Shown here in pieces: positions 34,692 to 43,766 of a DNA stretch of 64,000 nt. The notes below the pieces were generated by a model. The model made no database searches. It had not been told where the DNA came from and worked only from the letters and a program-made list of their open reading frames with translations. Location: positions 620,001 through 684,000 of the forward strand of contig CAWAPS010000032.1 in assembly GCA_963783945.1 (NCBI GenBank), given 5' to 3'. Within the stretch, counting starts at the first letter, position 1; each line of letters opens with the position of its first letter. The position numbers and the translations under genes were made by a program. The stretch comes from CAWAPS01 sp963783945 (lineage in GTDB: Bacteria; Actinomycetota; Acidimicrobiia; Acidimicrobiales; Palsa-688).

Positions 34692-36098
34692 GGCAGGATG
34701 TCGAGGTATTCCTTGACGTCCCAGTCGGCGACAGTGCCGATGAAGCGTTCCCATTCGTCCCGCTTGTAGTGGAGAAAGACGTCGAGCATCTCTCCGGGGA
34801 GGGCCTGGCAGATCACCGGATCGGCGACGAGGGACTCGAGGGCTTCACCAAGTGTTGACGGGATGCGCTCGACGGACTTGCCGGCGGCGATGGCGTCGTA
34901 GATATTGCCCTCCTCGGGCGGACCCGGATCGATGCTCTGGTCCAGCCCGTCGCGTATGGCGACGAGCAGGCCGGCCATGGACAGGTAGGGGTTCACCGCC
35001 GAGTCCACCGAGCGGTACTCGAACCGCCCGGGCGCGCTGACCCGCAAGGCAGTCGTGCGGTTCTGGAACCCCCAGTCGGCGAAGACGGGTGCCCAGAAGC
35101 CGGCGTCAGCGAAGCGTCGATACGAATTCACCGTCGGGGCAGTGATGGCGAGTGAGGGCGCGCAGGTGGGTCAGCACCCCGCCGATGGCGTGGAGCCCGG
35201 GCTTCGACGGCATGCGAGGGTCGTCACCGTCCGGCAGGAACATGTTGACGTCGCCCTGCCACAGCGAGATGTTGTGATGGCACCCGTTAGCCGAGACGCC
35301 CATGAATGGCTTGGGCATGAAGCAAGGGAACAGACCGAATTCGCGGCCTACCTGCTTGCAGATCTGCCGGTACGTGGTCAGGCGATCGGCGGTGTCGTCG
35401 GCCAGGCCGAAGGCGAAGTTGAGCTCCAGTTGCCCGGGCGCGTCCTCGTGGTCGCCCTGGATCATGTCGAGCCCCATGGCGCGGCCGTACTCGATGACGC
35501 GGTGAATGACCGGTTGGAGCTCGGAGAACTGGTCGATGTGGTAGCAGTAGGGCTTGGTCACTCCCTCCACTGAGGGGGTCCCGTCGGCCTTGGTCTTCAG
35601 CCACATCATCTCGGGCTCGCAGCCCGCGCGCAGCGTGAGCCCGGTGTCGGCGGTGAACTGCGCGTGGAGGCGGTGCAGGTTGCCGCGGCAGTCAGAGGTC
35701 AGGAACGCGCCGGGGTTCGTCGCCTCCTCCCGGCCCCGGAAGAGGGTGCAGAAGACCCTCGCCACCTTGGGGTCCCAGGGAAGGGGGCAGAACGTGTCGA
35801 CCTCGGGCAGCCCTACCAGCTCGGCTGCCTCAGGGCCGTAGCCGATGTACTGCCCATGGCGGTCGATGAATAGGTTGGCCGTCGCGCCGTAGACGAGTTG
35901 GAATCCCTTGGTGGCGACCGACCCCCAGTGGGCGGCTGGGATGCCCTTGCCCATGACGCGCCCGGTCACCGAAACGAACTGAAAGTAAATGTAGGTGATT
36001 TCGTCCTCTGCGATGCGCCCCGCCACCTCGGCGATGGCCTCTCTTCGGCCGTCCTGGGCCACGAACCCCTCGAGGTCGGTCTGCATTGGGGTCGGCAT
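34688..36098 (-). pseudogene. Glutamine-synthetase-family gamma-glutamyl-amine ligase, single frameshift
   Basis: About 470 codons. The first part, MPTPMQTDLEGFVAQDGRRE, FQFVSVTGRVMGKGIPAAHW and MIQGDHEDAPGQLELNFAFG, continues in another frame as VNSYRRFADAGFWAPVFADW and RFEYRSVDSAVNPYLSMAGL. An extra G at 35150 breaks the frame; without it ALTAITAPTVNSYRRF is restored. Both catalytic halves are complete, so this may be a working gene with a sequencing error. Genes of this type ligate glutamate to an amine rather than to ammonia (PuuA, GmaS, GlnA3). It is adjacent to the XRE-cupin regulator. Confidence 0.85.
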
Positions 36099-36124
36099 CG
36101 GCTCGTTGTCCCTTCGGAAACGTT

Positions 36125-36141
36125 GTTCACCAATAGTGAAC
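36125..36141. promoter_or_regulatory. Inverted repeat upstream of the glutamine synthetase gene
   Basis: GTTCAC-N5-GTGAAC, 27-43 bp upstream of the start at 36098. It is a good operator for the adjacent XRE-cupin repressor. It also fits the AC-N9-AC spacing of GlnR half sites. Confidence 0.55.
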
Positions 36142-36220
36142 ATCGCCGAACGAGCTCGGCAAGGCCCGGCGCGTATCTACTTTGTTAAAATCACGACACC
36201 GAGTGAGGATGCCGATCAGG

Positions 36221-37021
36221 TCAGGAGCGGTCTCCGACGTAAACAGTGATGGAGAGGAACCGGATGGGGAGCTTGATGAGCATGGTCGGCCCGTGCGGGA
36301 TATCGCCCTCGAACTGCAGGGTGTCTCCTCGCTCCATCTTGTAGCGCTGCCGCCCGTATCCGTACTCCATGACGCCGCCCAGCATGTAGAGGATCTCGAC
36401 GCCCGCATGCTGGAACAGCGGGAACACCTCGCTTTCCTCGTCGAGCGACACCAGCAAGGGCTCCACCCGCTTATAGGGGCCGCGCAGGCTGCCGAGCAGC
36501 TCATAGGTGTGACCGGCCCGGGTGCCCTTGCGCACGATCTCGGGCCCGCTGCCGGCCTTCACGAAGACGGCGTCACGTTCCTCGGCCAGGCCCCGGAAGA
36601 GCGAGGTCACCGGCATGTCGAGCGCGGCGGCCAAACGTTCGAGAGTTGAGAGACTGGGCGAGGTTTGGGCGTTTTCGATCTTGGACAGCATTCCCTTGGA
36701 GATACCCGTCCGTTCCGCTAGCTGTCCGACACTGAGACCGATGTCGAGTCTCCTGGTGCGCACGTGATTGGCGATGACCTGCCCGAGCGTGCCCTTGCCG
36801 GTGACCGGGGCGGTGTTAGCGAGAGCCACGGCCTCGCCCACTGGCGCGCCGCGTGTCGCCTTTCTGACCGTAGACCTGGCGCCGGAACCGGGGCCGCCCT
36901 TGGCCGCAGTCCTCGTGGCGTTGACGGGGCCCTTGGGAGAGTCGGCTGCACCGCGCCCGGTACCGGGATCGCGGGAGGTCCCACGCGTCAAGCGTTCGGG
37001 GGCGGTCGGGCGAGTGGCCAC
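36221..37021 (-). CDS. XRE-family regulator with C-terminal cupin sensor (PuuR type)
   Basis: A 266-residue protein. A basic, low-complexity N-terminal extension (~1-75) precedes an XRE HTH (LGQVIANHVRTRRLDIGLSV, QLAERTGISKGMLSKIENAQ, SPSLSTLERLAAALDMPVTS) and a cupin_2 barrel (VFPLFQHAGVEILYMLGGVM, ERGDTLQFEGDIPHGPTMLI). This is the architecture of PuuR, the putrescine-utilisation repressor. GTG 37021 is the longest start; a later one before the HTH is possible. Lying between the DAO and glutamine synthetase genes, it probably controls the cluster in response to a small amine or its glutamyl conjugate. Confidence 0.9.
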   Translation of the reverse strand: MATRPTAPERLTRGTSRDPGTGRGAADSPKGPVNATRTAAKGGPGSGARSTVRKATRGAPVGEAVALANTAPVTGKGTLGQVIANHVRTRRLDIGLSVGQLAERTGISKGMLSKIENAQTSPSLSTLERLAAALDMPVTSLFRGLAEERDAVFVKAGSGPEIVRKGTRAGHTYELLGSLRGPYKRVEPLLVSLDEESEVFPLFQHAGVEILYMLGGVMEYGYGRQRYKMERGDTLQFEGDIPHGPTMLIKLPIRFLSITVYVGDRS

Positions 37022-37090
37022 GCCAGATCACTCTATGCCTCCTCCGGAGTCGCCGACCCTCCTTGGAGGGGTGAGCGCACACGGATCCGC

Positions 37091-38281
37091 TCAGCGCATC
37101 TGGCCGGCACCCACGTACGGGTGCGGGCTGATGAGGAGCTGATCCTCTCCGAAGCGCTCCCAGCGGAAGTCCCGGTGTTCGACGCCGGGGTGGCGGCTGT
37201 GCCCGTGAATCATGAGGTCGGCCGTGAGCTCACCCACCGAGGGCGAAATCTTGTAGCCGTGTCCCGAGAAGCCCGCGCACAGCCAGAGGCCATCGACGGG
37301 CGACGGACCGATGACGGGGTTGTAGTCGGGCGTGACGTCGTAGCAGCCGGCGTAGGAGGAGGTGAGCGCGGCGTCGTCGAGGCCGGGAAAGCGGCAGGCG
37401 AACTTAGGCACCGCGACGGCCAATTCGTCGTCGCTCACCCGCTCGCGGTAGCCGTCGGGCTCGGACCACTCCGGGTCGGAATGATCGCTGCCGCCCAGCA
37501 GCAGTCCGGTCCCCTCCATCCGCACGTACTGCAGCGAGACCAAGTCGGACAAGACAGGGACCGGGGCCACGGGACGGCCCGGGTCGATTAGGAGAATCTG
37601 GGCTCGCTGGGCGCGCACCGGCAGGTCGACGCCGGCGGTGGAGGCGATGGGAGTTGACCAAGGACCCGCGGCCAACACGACATGGGCGGCGCCCACGCGG
37701 CTGCCGTCGGCCAGAACGACTCCAACGACGCTATCGCTCTGGACGTCGAGGGCGGCCACGGCGGAGTGCTGACTCAGGTGCCCCCCGCCCCGGCGTGCGG
37801 CACAGGCGAAGGCCATGGCGGTCTGGTGCCCGTCGCCGTACCCGCCGCGGGGCTCGTAGGCAAACCCGGCGAAGTCCTCGAGGCGCGCCGTCGGCCACAG
37901 CTCACGGGCGATGTCGTGGCCCACCAACTCGACTTCGATGCCGAGGCCCTGCTGCATGGCGACGTTGGCGCGGAGCGCACCGAGGTTCGGCGGGCCCACG
38001 CCCACCAGATAGCCGGTCTTGGTATAGCCCGAAGGGGCACCGAGGATCTCGGCCGCGTTCTCGAGGACGGGTAGGGCGTGCCAGGCCATGGCGGCCAAGG
38101 AGGGGATGCCGTAGTGGCAGCGCACGATGCCGCTGGACTTGCCGCTCCCGCCCGACCCGACGGTGTGGCGCTCGAGCACGAGCACGTCGGAGACGCCAAG
38201 CTCGACGAGGGCGCGCGCGGTCGACAATCCGGCCACGCCGCCTCCGATCACCACCACGTCCGCCACGCGGGGAGATCTCAC
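37091..38281 (-). CDS. DAO-family FAD oxidoreductase (sarcosine oxidase beta / PuuB type)
   Basis: A 396-residue flavoprotein. The N-terminal dinucleotide motif is VADVVVIGGGVAGLSTARAL, followed by GSGGSGKSSGIVRCHYG. The C-terminal FAD signature is VIGPSPVDGLWLCAGFSGHG YKISPSVGELTADL. The fold oxidises secondary amines such as sarcosine, dimethylglycine, gamma-glutamylputrescine or N-methylglutamate. GTG 38281 begins 4 bp after the FMN protein stop, so it belongs to the same transcript. No separate small subunits are present, so it should act alone, or with the adjacent proteins. Confidence 0.9.
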   Translation of the reverse strand: MRSPRVADVVVIGGGVAGLSTARALVELGVSDVLVLERHTVGSGGSGKSSGIVRCHYGIPSLAAMAWHALPVLENAAEILGAPSGYTKTGYLVGVGPPNLGALRANVAMQQGLGIEVELVGHDIARELWPTARLEDFAGFAYEPRGGYGDGHQTAMAFACAARRGGGHLSQHSAVAALDVQSDSVVGVVLADGSRVGAAHVVLAAGPWSTPIASTAGVDLPVRAQRAQILLIDPGRPVAPVPVLSDLVSLQYVRMEGTGLLLGGSDHSDPEWSEPDGYRERVSDDELAVAVPKFACRFPGLDDAALTSSYAGCYDVTPDYNPVIGPSPVDGLWLCAGFSGHGYKISPSVGELTADLMIHGHSRHPGVEHRDFRWERFGEDQLLISPHPYVGAGQMR

Positions 38282-38285
38282 GGGA

Positions 38286-39638
38286 TCAGTTGGGCCAGCC
38301 CGGGATCCAGCCGGTTCCGGCCAGCGGGACCCTGGCCATGGCGGCGGCCTCCACGGTGAGGGCGGCGAGGTCCTCGGGTTCGAGGTGATGCACGTCGGAC
38401 TTGCCACACGCCCGGGTCAGCGCGGTGACCTCCATGGTCACGGCGCGCAGGTAGTTCCCCACTGCGGTGGCGGCGGATACCGGATCGAGCCGCGCCTCGA
38501 GCCCGGCGTCCTGGGTGGCGATGCCGACCGGGCAGCGCCCGGAGTGGCAGTGGGCGCAGCGGCCCGGCGCGGTCCCGAGTGCGACGTAGTCGTGGGTGAC
38601 GCTCACTTGGTCACCTCTAGCGTCGCGGTAAGACGGCCGGTTGCAGCCGAGCGCGAGCAGAGCAGCCACGCCGATGGAAACGGCGTCGGCTCCTAGCGCA
38701 AGGGCCTTTGCCACGTCGGCACCCGACCGAATGCCGCCCGAGACGACGAGTTGTACCTCGTCTCCCGCTCTGATATCCCTCAACGCTTCGGCGGCCATAC
38801 GCACCGCCGGCAGGGTGGGGATGCCGGCGTGCTCGATGAAGACGTCCTGGGTGGCCGCGGTACCGCCCTGCATGCCGTCGACCACCACGACGTCGGCTCC
38901 CGCGGCGACGGCCAGCTTGACGTCGTGATCGACCCGGGTGGCGCCGATCTTCACGTACACGGGGATGCGCCAGCCGGTGGCCTCGCGCAACTCCTCGATC
39001 TTGATGCGGAGATCGTCGGGGCCGACCCAGTCGGGGTGGCGGCTGGCCGACCGTTGGTCGATGCCGGGCGGCAGGGTGCGCATGGTGGCCACCCTGTCGT
39101 TCACCTTCTGGCCGAGCAGCATTCCGCCTCCGCCGGGCTTGGCGCCCTGGCCGATCACGATCTCCACCGCGTCGGCCCGACGGAGGTCGGCGGGGTCGAA
39201 GCCGTAGCGAGAGGGGAGTACCTGGTACACGAGAAGCGACGAGGACTTGCGTTCCTCGGGGGTCATGCCTCCGTCGCCGGTGGTGGTCGAGGTCCCGACG
39301 TCGGTGGCGGCTCGCCCCAGTGCCTCCTTGGCCGAGGCGGACAGCGCGCCGAAGCTCATGCCGGCGATGGTGATGGGGATGTCGAGCTCGAGCGGCGTGG
39401 CCCCGTGGCGGCTGCCAAGCACTGTCTTGGTCTCGCACCGCTCTCGGTAGCCCTCGAGCGGGTAGCGGGACACGGACGCCGTGAGGAAGACGAGGTCGTC
39501 GAAGGTGGGGAGCTTGCGCCGGGCGCCGAGCCCGCGGATGGGGTACTGGCCGGTGGCGGCCATCTCGTGAACGCGGGCGATGACCTCGGGCGGGAAAGTG
39601 GCGTTGGGAGGCCCGGCCGCGTCCGGTGGGTCGGCCAT
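38286..39638 (-). CDS. Glutamate-synthase-like FMN protein (GlxD / MgsC type)
   Basis: A 450-residue Glu_synthase (FMN-binding TIM barrel) protein without the amidotransferase or GXGXG parts. MSFGALSASAKEALGRAATD, GQGAKPGGGGMLLGQKV, VDGMQGGTAATQDVFIEHAG and VVSGGIRSGADVAKALALGA are the FMN/glutamate synthase blocks. A Cys cluster (CAHCHSGRCPVGIATQD) matches the 3Fe-4S site of glutamate synthase. With the two genes upstream it reconstitutes a split glutamate synthase as in GlxBCD or N-methylglutamate synthase. ATG 39638 overlaps the preceding stop. Confidence 0.9.
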   Translation of the reverse strand: MADPPDAAGPPNATFPPEVIARVHEMAATGQYPIRGLGARRKLPTFDDLVFLTASVSRYPLEGYRERCETKTVLGSRHGATPLELDIPITIAGMSFGALSASAKEALGRAATDVGTSTTTGDGGMTPEERKSSSLLVYQVLPSRYGFDPADLRRADAVEIVIGQGAKPGGGGMLLGQKVNDRVATMRTLPPGIDQRSASRHPDWVGPDDLRIKIEELREATGWRIPVYVKIGATRVDHDVKLAVAAGADVVVVDGMQGGTAATQDVFIEHAGIPTLPAVRMAAEALRDIRAGDEVQLVVSGGIRSGADVAKALALGADAVSIGVAALLALGCNRPSYRDARGDQVSVTHDYVALGTAPGRCAHCHSGRCPVGIATQDAGLEARLDPVSAATAVGNYLRAVTMEVTALTRACGKSDVHHLEPEDLAALTVEAAAMARVPLAGTGWIPGWPN

Positions 39639-40384
39639 CAGTAGGCGGTGTGGTTGTGGGTGGAGAAGTGGTAGAGCTCGCGAGCCGAAGCCACCCTTGT
39701 CACGTTCTCGGGCTCGATGTGGTCGAAGCCGCTGGCCTCGACCAGCCGCTTGACCGTCAGCACATCGTCGTCGCTGAGGTCCTGGACCACGGCGTCAGCG
39801 CCGAGCGAGGCAATGCCGCCGTGCACGTAGATGACCGCTTCGTAGAGGGAGTCCCCCAGGGCGTCGCCAGCGTCACCCCCGACGAGGATCGTGCCCGCCT
39901 GGGCCATGAAGCCGGTCATCGCCCCGGCGTCGCCTGCGATGGCCAGCGTGCCGCCCTTGAGTGCGATCCCTGCTCGAAGTGACGCATCCCCCTCGATAAA
40001 GATGCGCCCGCCCCGGGCGCTGGAACCGGCGCTCTGCGACGCGCTCCCTCGGACCCGAATAAGACCTCCCATGAGATTCTCGCCGACCGACCACCCGACG
40101 AAGCCGTTCACGACGATGTGGGGCCCGGTGTCCCCGCGCCGGCCGCACAAGCCGCCCAGAAAGTAGCCGGCGTTGCCCTCGACGGTGATGGCGACCTCGT
40201 TCGCCACACCGACCGCCAGGTTGTGGCGCCCGCGTGGCTGGAGTATCCGGGCCTCGGAACCGTCGGGCATGGCCTGCAGGGCGCAGTTCACGCCGCGGGT
40301 GCCGAGGACGGCGCAATCGAGTGGAGCGGTGGGCCGTTGCGGCGCGTCATCCAGACCCGATCGATCCACTGTCAGCGGCTCCAC
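39638..40384 (-). CDS. GXGXG-domain protein (GlxC / MgsB type)
   Basis: A 248-residue right-handed beta-helix of the glutamate synthase C-terminal (GXGXG) type: repeated G-x-x-G-x-x-G elements such as VNGFVGWSVGENLMGGLIRV, GGRIFIEGDASLRAGIALKG and TILVGGDAGDALGDSLYEAV. It is the scaffold subunit between the amidotransferase and FMN subunits of split glutamate synthases. GTG 40384 overlaps the end of the amidotransferase gene by 13 bp, and its stop overlaps the FMN gene start, so all three are coupled. Confidence 0.9.
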   Translation of the reverse strand: MEPLTVDRSGLDDAPQRPTAPLDCAVLGTRGVNCALQAMPDGSEARILQPRGRHNLAVGVANEVAITVEGNAGYFLGGLCGRRGDTGPHIVVNGFVGWSVGENLMGGLIRVRGSASQSAGSSARGGRIFIEGDASLRAGIALKGGTLAIAGDAGAMTGFMAQAGTILVGGDAGDALGDSLYEAVIYVHGGIASLGADAVVQDLSDDDVLTVKRLVEASGFDHIEPENVTRVASARELYHFSTHNHTAY

Positions 40385-41277
40385 GTGTAGACCTCCTCTG
40401 GACTGGGCTCGAAGACGGTGGCCGTCGAGATACCGGGCAGCTGGGCCAGGGCCCGATATTCCGAGGCGATCGCTACATATCCAGACGTCTCGGCCACGAC
40501 CGCCGGCTTGCAGGCAAAGGCGTCGCGCACGACCGAGATCCCGCCCGCACTGCCGATCACGAGCGTGAAGAAGCCGTCCATCTCCTTCATGACCCACCGG
40601 GTAGCCTCCTCGAGGTCGTCGCCGAACTCGAGGCGTTGGGCCAGGAAGCGGGCCGCCACCTCCGAATCGTTGTCCGAGTCGAAACGGATCCCGTCGGCCT
40701 CGAGCCGTCGGCGCACGGTGGCGTAGTTGGAGAACGAGCCATTGTGCGCGACGCAGAGGTCGCGGGCGGGCACGAAAGGGTGAGAGTGCAGCACGGTGAC
40801 CGCCGATTCTGTGGCCATGCGTGTGTGGGCGACGGCGAGATAGCCCGCCGACCTGGCGATGCCGTAGCGGGCACAGGTATCGGTCGGCCTCCCGGTGTCT
40901 TTGAGGACGCGCAGGTTCTGCCCGGTGCCTAGCACCCGCACATCGGGTCGCTCGGCCCGGAGCCGCTCCCGCACGGCTGGCAAGGACGCCTCGGGCACGT
41001 CGATGACGAGACCGGCGCCGAACCGGTGCAGTTCGCCGCCATTGCAGCATTCGTCGAGCAGCGAGCAGCCGAGCGCCATCCAGTCGACCTCGGTGTCGGC
41101 ACCGAGCGAGACCTTCAGCGGGCGGCCTTCTATCGCGGGTGCGTCATCGGAGTACAGGGCGATCCCCGAGGAGTCGGGGCCGCGCTCGTCGAGGGCCTCG
41201 ATCATCGGCACCAGAAGCGAGCCGAGCAACGGCTCGAGGGACCGGTCCCGGATGAGGAGGCCGACGACGCCGCACAC
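40372..41277 (-). CDS. Class II glutamine amidotransferase (GlxB / MgsA type)
   Basis: A 301-residue Ntn-type amidotransferase. GTG 41277 gives Met-Cys-Gly-Val-Val-Gly, placing the catalytic Cys at position 2 as the family requires; the longer upstream frame must therefore be ignored. GIARSAGYLAVAHTRMATES and LCVAHNGSFSNYATVRRRLE are the substrate-binding blocks, and DSDNDSEVAARFLAQRLEFG follows. It releases ammonia or transfers the glutamyl group for the downstream GXGXG and FMN subunits. It begins 1 bp after the PPOX-like stop. Confidence 0.92.
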   Translation of the reverse strand: MCGVVGLLIRDRSLEPLLGSLLVPMIEALDERGPDSSGIALYSDDAPAIEGRPLKVSLGADTEVDWMALGCSLLDECCNGGELHRFGAGLVIDVPEASLPAVRERLRAERPDVRVLGTGQNLRVLKDTGRPTDTCARYGIARSAGYLAVAHTRMATESAVTVLHSHPFVPARDLCVAHNGSFSNYATVRRRLEADGIRFDSDNDSEVAARFLAQRLEFGDDLEEATRWVMKEMDGFFTLVIGSAGGISVVRDAFACKPAVVAETSGYVAIASEYRALAQLPGISTATVFEPSPEEVYTWSR

Positions 41278-41278
41278 G

Positions 41279-41968
41279 TTAGATAGCCACCTCCGCCGCG
41301 CTGGCGCCTCCGATCGGCCGGCGATAGCACGCCACGTAGGCAGGCATCGCCGCGTCGACCCGCAGAGCGGGGTCCACCCGGGCCGGCTCAATCGTCGTGG
41401 ACATGGGGATGACGCCGGCCCAGATGTCAAGGTCGTAGTCGTCCTCGTCGTCGAGCGGCCACCCGGTGCGCACCTTCGCCGAGGATTCGGCCAGTGGCAT
41501 CCTCAGCAGCATGGTGCTGCGCAACTCCTTCTCGGTCGGGGGCCGGGCATCGCGGCTGCGGCCGGGGATGATGTGGTCCACCATGAGGTCCAGTCCTTGG
41601 CGCTTCTCGTCCAGATCCGTCACCTCGGTCGCCTTTCCGATGATGACGACCGAGCGGTAGTTGATGTCGGTGTTGTAGGTGGAGCGGGCCACCACGAGCC
41701 CGTCCACGAACGTCACGGTCATGCATATCTCGACCTCAGGGGCCCGGGCGCGGCGGAAGAGGCGACTGGCCGCTGAGCCGTGCAGGTAGACGATGTCCCC
41801 GTGACGGCCGTAGGCGAGGGGTATCACCACCGGGAACCCGCGGTCTGTGTGCAGCCCGACATGGCATACAAAGCCTTCGTCCAGAATCGCGTCGATCGTC
41901 TCCCGGTCATAGTCGGCCCGGTGCGCATAGCGGCGCAACGCGGTGCGCTCGGACCGGGGGGCGCTCAC
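41279..41968 (-). CDS. Pyridoxamine 5'-phosphate oxidase-like FMN-binding protein
   Basis: A 229-residue split-barrel protein: DAILDEGFVCHVGLHTDRGF PVVIPLAYG, DIVYLHGSAASRLFRRAR and YRSVVIIGKATEVTDLDEKR are the PPOX-like (NimA-related) blocks that bind flavin. GTG 41968 (VSAPRSERT) is preferred. It is the first gene of the minus-strand operon and has a consensus promoter ~100 bp upstream. Its role is unknown; it may act on pyridoxal-amine adducts or serve as a flavin reductase for the pathway. Confidence 0.88.
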   Translation of the reverse strand: MSAPRSERTALRRYAHRADYDRETIDAILDEGFVCHVGLHTDRGFPVVIPLAYGRHGDIVYLHGSAASRLFRRARAPEVEICMTVTFVDGLVVARSTYNTDINYRSVVIIGKATEVTDLDEKRQGLDLMVDHIIPGRSRDARPPTEKELRSTMLLRMPLAESSAKVRTGWPLDDEDDYDLDIWAGVIPMSTTIEPARVDPALRVDAAMPAYVACYRRPIGGASAAEVAI

Positions 41969-42063
41969 GACATCCTCTTCTCGTTTTTTGCTGGTCGTGG
42001 GCTGGTCCCCCGGGGACCGCGCGTACACGGGACGGCGGGGCTCGGCGTCTTCATTCTGGATTT

Positions 42064-42091
42064 ATTATGCCTGGCCGGCGTTGCCTGTCAA
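42064..42091 (-). promoter_or_regulatory. Consensus promoter for the minus-strand amine operon
   Basis: On the minus strand TTGACA (42091-42086) is followed by 16 bp and CATAAT (42069-42064), a near-perfect housekeeping promoter. It is ~95 bp upstream of the PPOX-like start. Such a strong match is unusual in GC-rich actinobacterial DNA. Confidence 0.7.
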
Positions 42092-42182
42092 GAAACATTG
42101 GGGACAGACATGCAACTCCGTGGGCCAGGATGTCCCAACATTTGGGCAGACGTGTTCAGCCAGACGGCGATTGCTATTGCCA

Positions 42183-42220
42183 GTTAACGGACACGCAACA
42201 TTTCGCAACATCTCGGTAAC
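42183..42220 (+). promoter_or_regulatory. Two GlnR-like boxes in the divergent promoter region
   Basis: GTTAAC-N6-GCAAC (42183-42199) and GCAAC-N6-GTAAC (42205-42220) both meet the AC-N9-AC pattern known for actinobacterial GlnR. A CCCAA-CAT-TTGGG palindrome lies at 42134-42146. The 345-bp gap between the divergent operons holds these sites and no gene. Confidence 0.5.
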
Positions 42221-42313
42221 CATCGAGCGTTTCCCCTGGAGCAACATCGTTGAACTAGGGAGCACGAAGAGCACAGGGACGATTCACCAACGAGTGGGAG
42301 GTGAACCACCACC

Positions 42314-43693
42314 GTGAACACATCGAGCGGGCGCTCCACCCCGACGACGGCCGACGAGCTAAAGGAGGTCGCTGAGCGCGACGCCGTCGACTTTCTCTTC
42401 GCCATGTTCGTGGACATGCACGGCAAGCCCTGCGCCAAGTTGGTGCCGGTCTCGGCGATAGACGGACTGCTCTCCGACGGAGCGGGGTTTGCCGGCTTCG
42501 CGGCCGGGCCCATGGGCCAGACACCATCGTCACCGGACATCCTGGCCATGCCCGACCTGAGCTCGTATATGCCGGCGCCGTGGCGTCCCGGGCTCGGGAT
42601 AGTCCAGTGCGACCCCTACGTCCTGGGCGAGCCGTGGCCGTTCGCCCCCCGGGTCATCCTGCGCCGGCAGATCGAACGGCTGGCCGAGGCGGGCTATGCG
42701 CTCAAGGTGGGTGCCGAAGCGGAGTACTTCCTCGTGCGCCGCAGCGCGGACGGAGGGATCGAGGTCGCGGACCCCCAGGACCAGGCCAAGGCACCCTGCT
42801 ACGACGCCCGGGCTCTGACCCGGATGTACGACCACCTGACAACGGTGTCGCGCCACATGAACAGCCTCGGTTGGGCCAACTACGCCAACGACCACGAGGA
42901 CGCCAACGGGCAGTTCGAACAGAACTTCCGCTTTGCCGACCCCCTGACCACCGCCGACCGGGTGATCGTGTTCCGCTACATGGTCCACTCGCTGGCGTCC
43001 GAGGCCGGGATGCTCGCCACCTTCATGCCCAAGCCCTTCACCCGGCTGACGGGGAACGGGCTTCACATGCACCTCAGCCTGTGGGATCAGCAGGACAACG
43101 AGTTGTTCGCCGACGAGGACGACGACCGAGGCTTGGGCGTGTCCGCGCTTGGCTACTCCTTCATCGCCGGCCTCCTGGAGCACGCCGAGGCTCTCTGCTC
43201 GGTGGCCTGCCCGACGGTCAACTCCTACAAACGGCTGGCGAGCCCGCCGCCCGACTCGGGAGCGGCCTGGTCCCCGGCGTACGCCACGTACGGGGGCAAC
43301 GACCGCACACACATGTTGCGCATTCCAGACCCGGGCCGGGTCGAAGACCGCTGCATTGACGGTTCGACCAATCCCTACCTCGCGTTGACCGCGCTGACCG
43401 CCGCCGGTCTCGACGGGATCGAGCGGGACCTCGACCCCGGCGACCCCTGCGAGCTCAACCTACTCAACCTGAGCGAGAGCCAGGCGGTCGAGCTGGGTCT
43501 CCGCGCCATGCCGATGACGCTGTGGGACGCGTTGGACCACCTCGAGCGCGACGACGTCCTGCGCGACGGCCTGGGCAAGACACCCGAGGGTGACTACGTC
43601 GACTACTTCGTCTCCACGAAGCGCGCCGAGGCCCGGTCCGCTCACTCCGAGGTGACCCCCTGGGAGATCGACCGCTACCTGCAGGCTTTCTGA
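42314..43693 (+). CDS. Glutamine-synthetase-family ligase (GlnT / gamma-glutamylmethylamide synthetase type)
   Basis: A 459-residue intact glutamine-synthetase-family protein. FLFAMFVDMHGKPCAKLVPV is the beta-grasp region. Catalytic segments are KVGAEAEYFLVRR, NYANDHEDANGQFEQNFRF, LTGNGLHMHLSLWD, NSYKRLASPP and RVEDRCIDGSTNPYLALTAL. It resembles GlnT/GmaS rather than the housekeeping GlnA (no C-terminal adenylylation-site loop is apparent), so it probably joins glutamate to methylamine or another amine. GTG 42314 follows a strong GGGAGGTGA site. It heads the plus-strand half of the cluster. Confidence 0.88.
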   Translation: MNTSSGRSTPTTADELKEVAERDAVDFLFAMFVDMHGKPCAKLVPVSAIDGLLSDGAGFAGFAAGPMGQTPSSPDILAMPDLSSYMPAPWRPGLGIVQCDPYVLGEPWPFAPRVILRRQIERLAEAGYALKVGAEAEYFLVRRSADGGIEVADPQDQAKAPCYDARALTRMYDHLTTVSRHMNSLGWANYANDHEDANGQFEQNFRFADPLTTADRVIVFRYMVHSLASEAGMLATFMPKPFTRLTGNGLHMHLSLWDQQDNELFADEDDDRGLGVSALGYSFIAGLLEHAEALCSVACPTVNSYKRLASPPPDSGAAWSPAYATYGGNDRTHMLRIPDPGRVEDRCIDGSTNPYLALTALTAAGLDGIERDLDPGDPCELNLLNLSESQAVELGLRAMPMTLWDALDHLERDDVLRDGLGKTPEGDYVDYFVSTKRAEARSAHSEVTPWEIDRYLQAF

Positions 43694-43766
43694 ACGCCAC
43701 GCGGCCCATGACACTGATCGACCGAGCACCGACTGACACACCCGAACCTGCTGAGGAGACGAACAC

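Noticed and set aside
42134..42146. CCCAA-CAT-TTGGG palindrome as a proven operator
   Set aside because: Short, and chance palindromes of this size are frequent; mentioned only as part of the promoter region.
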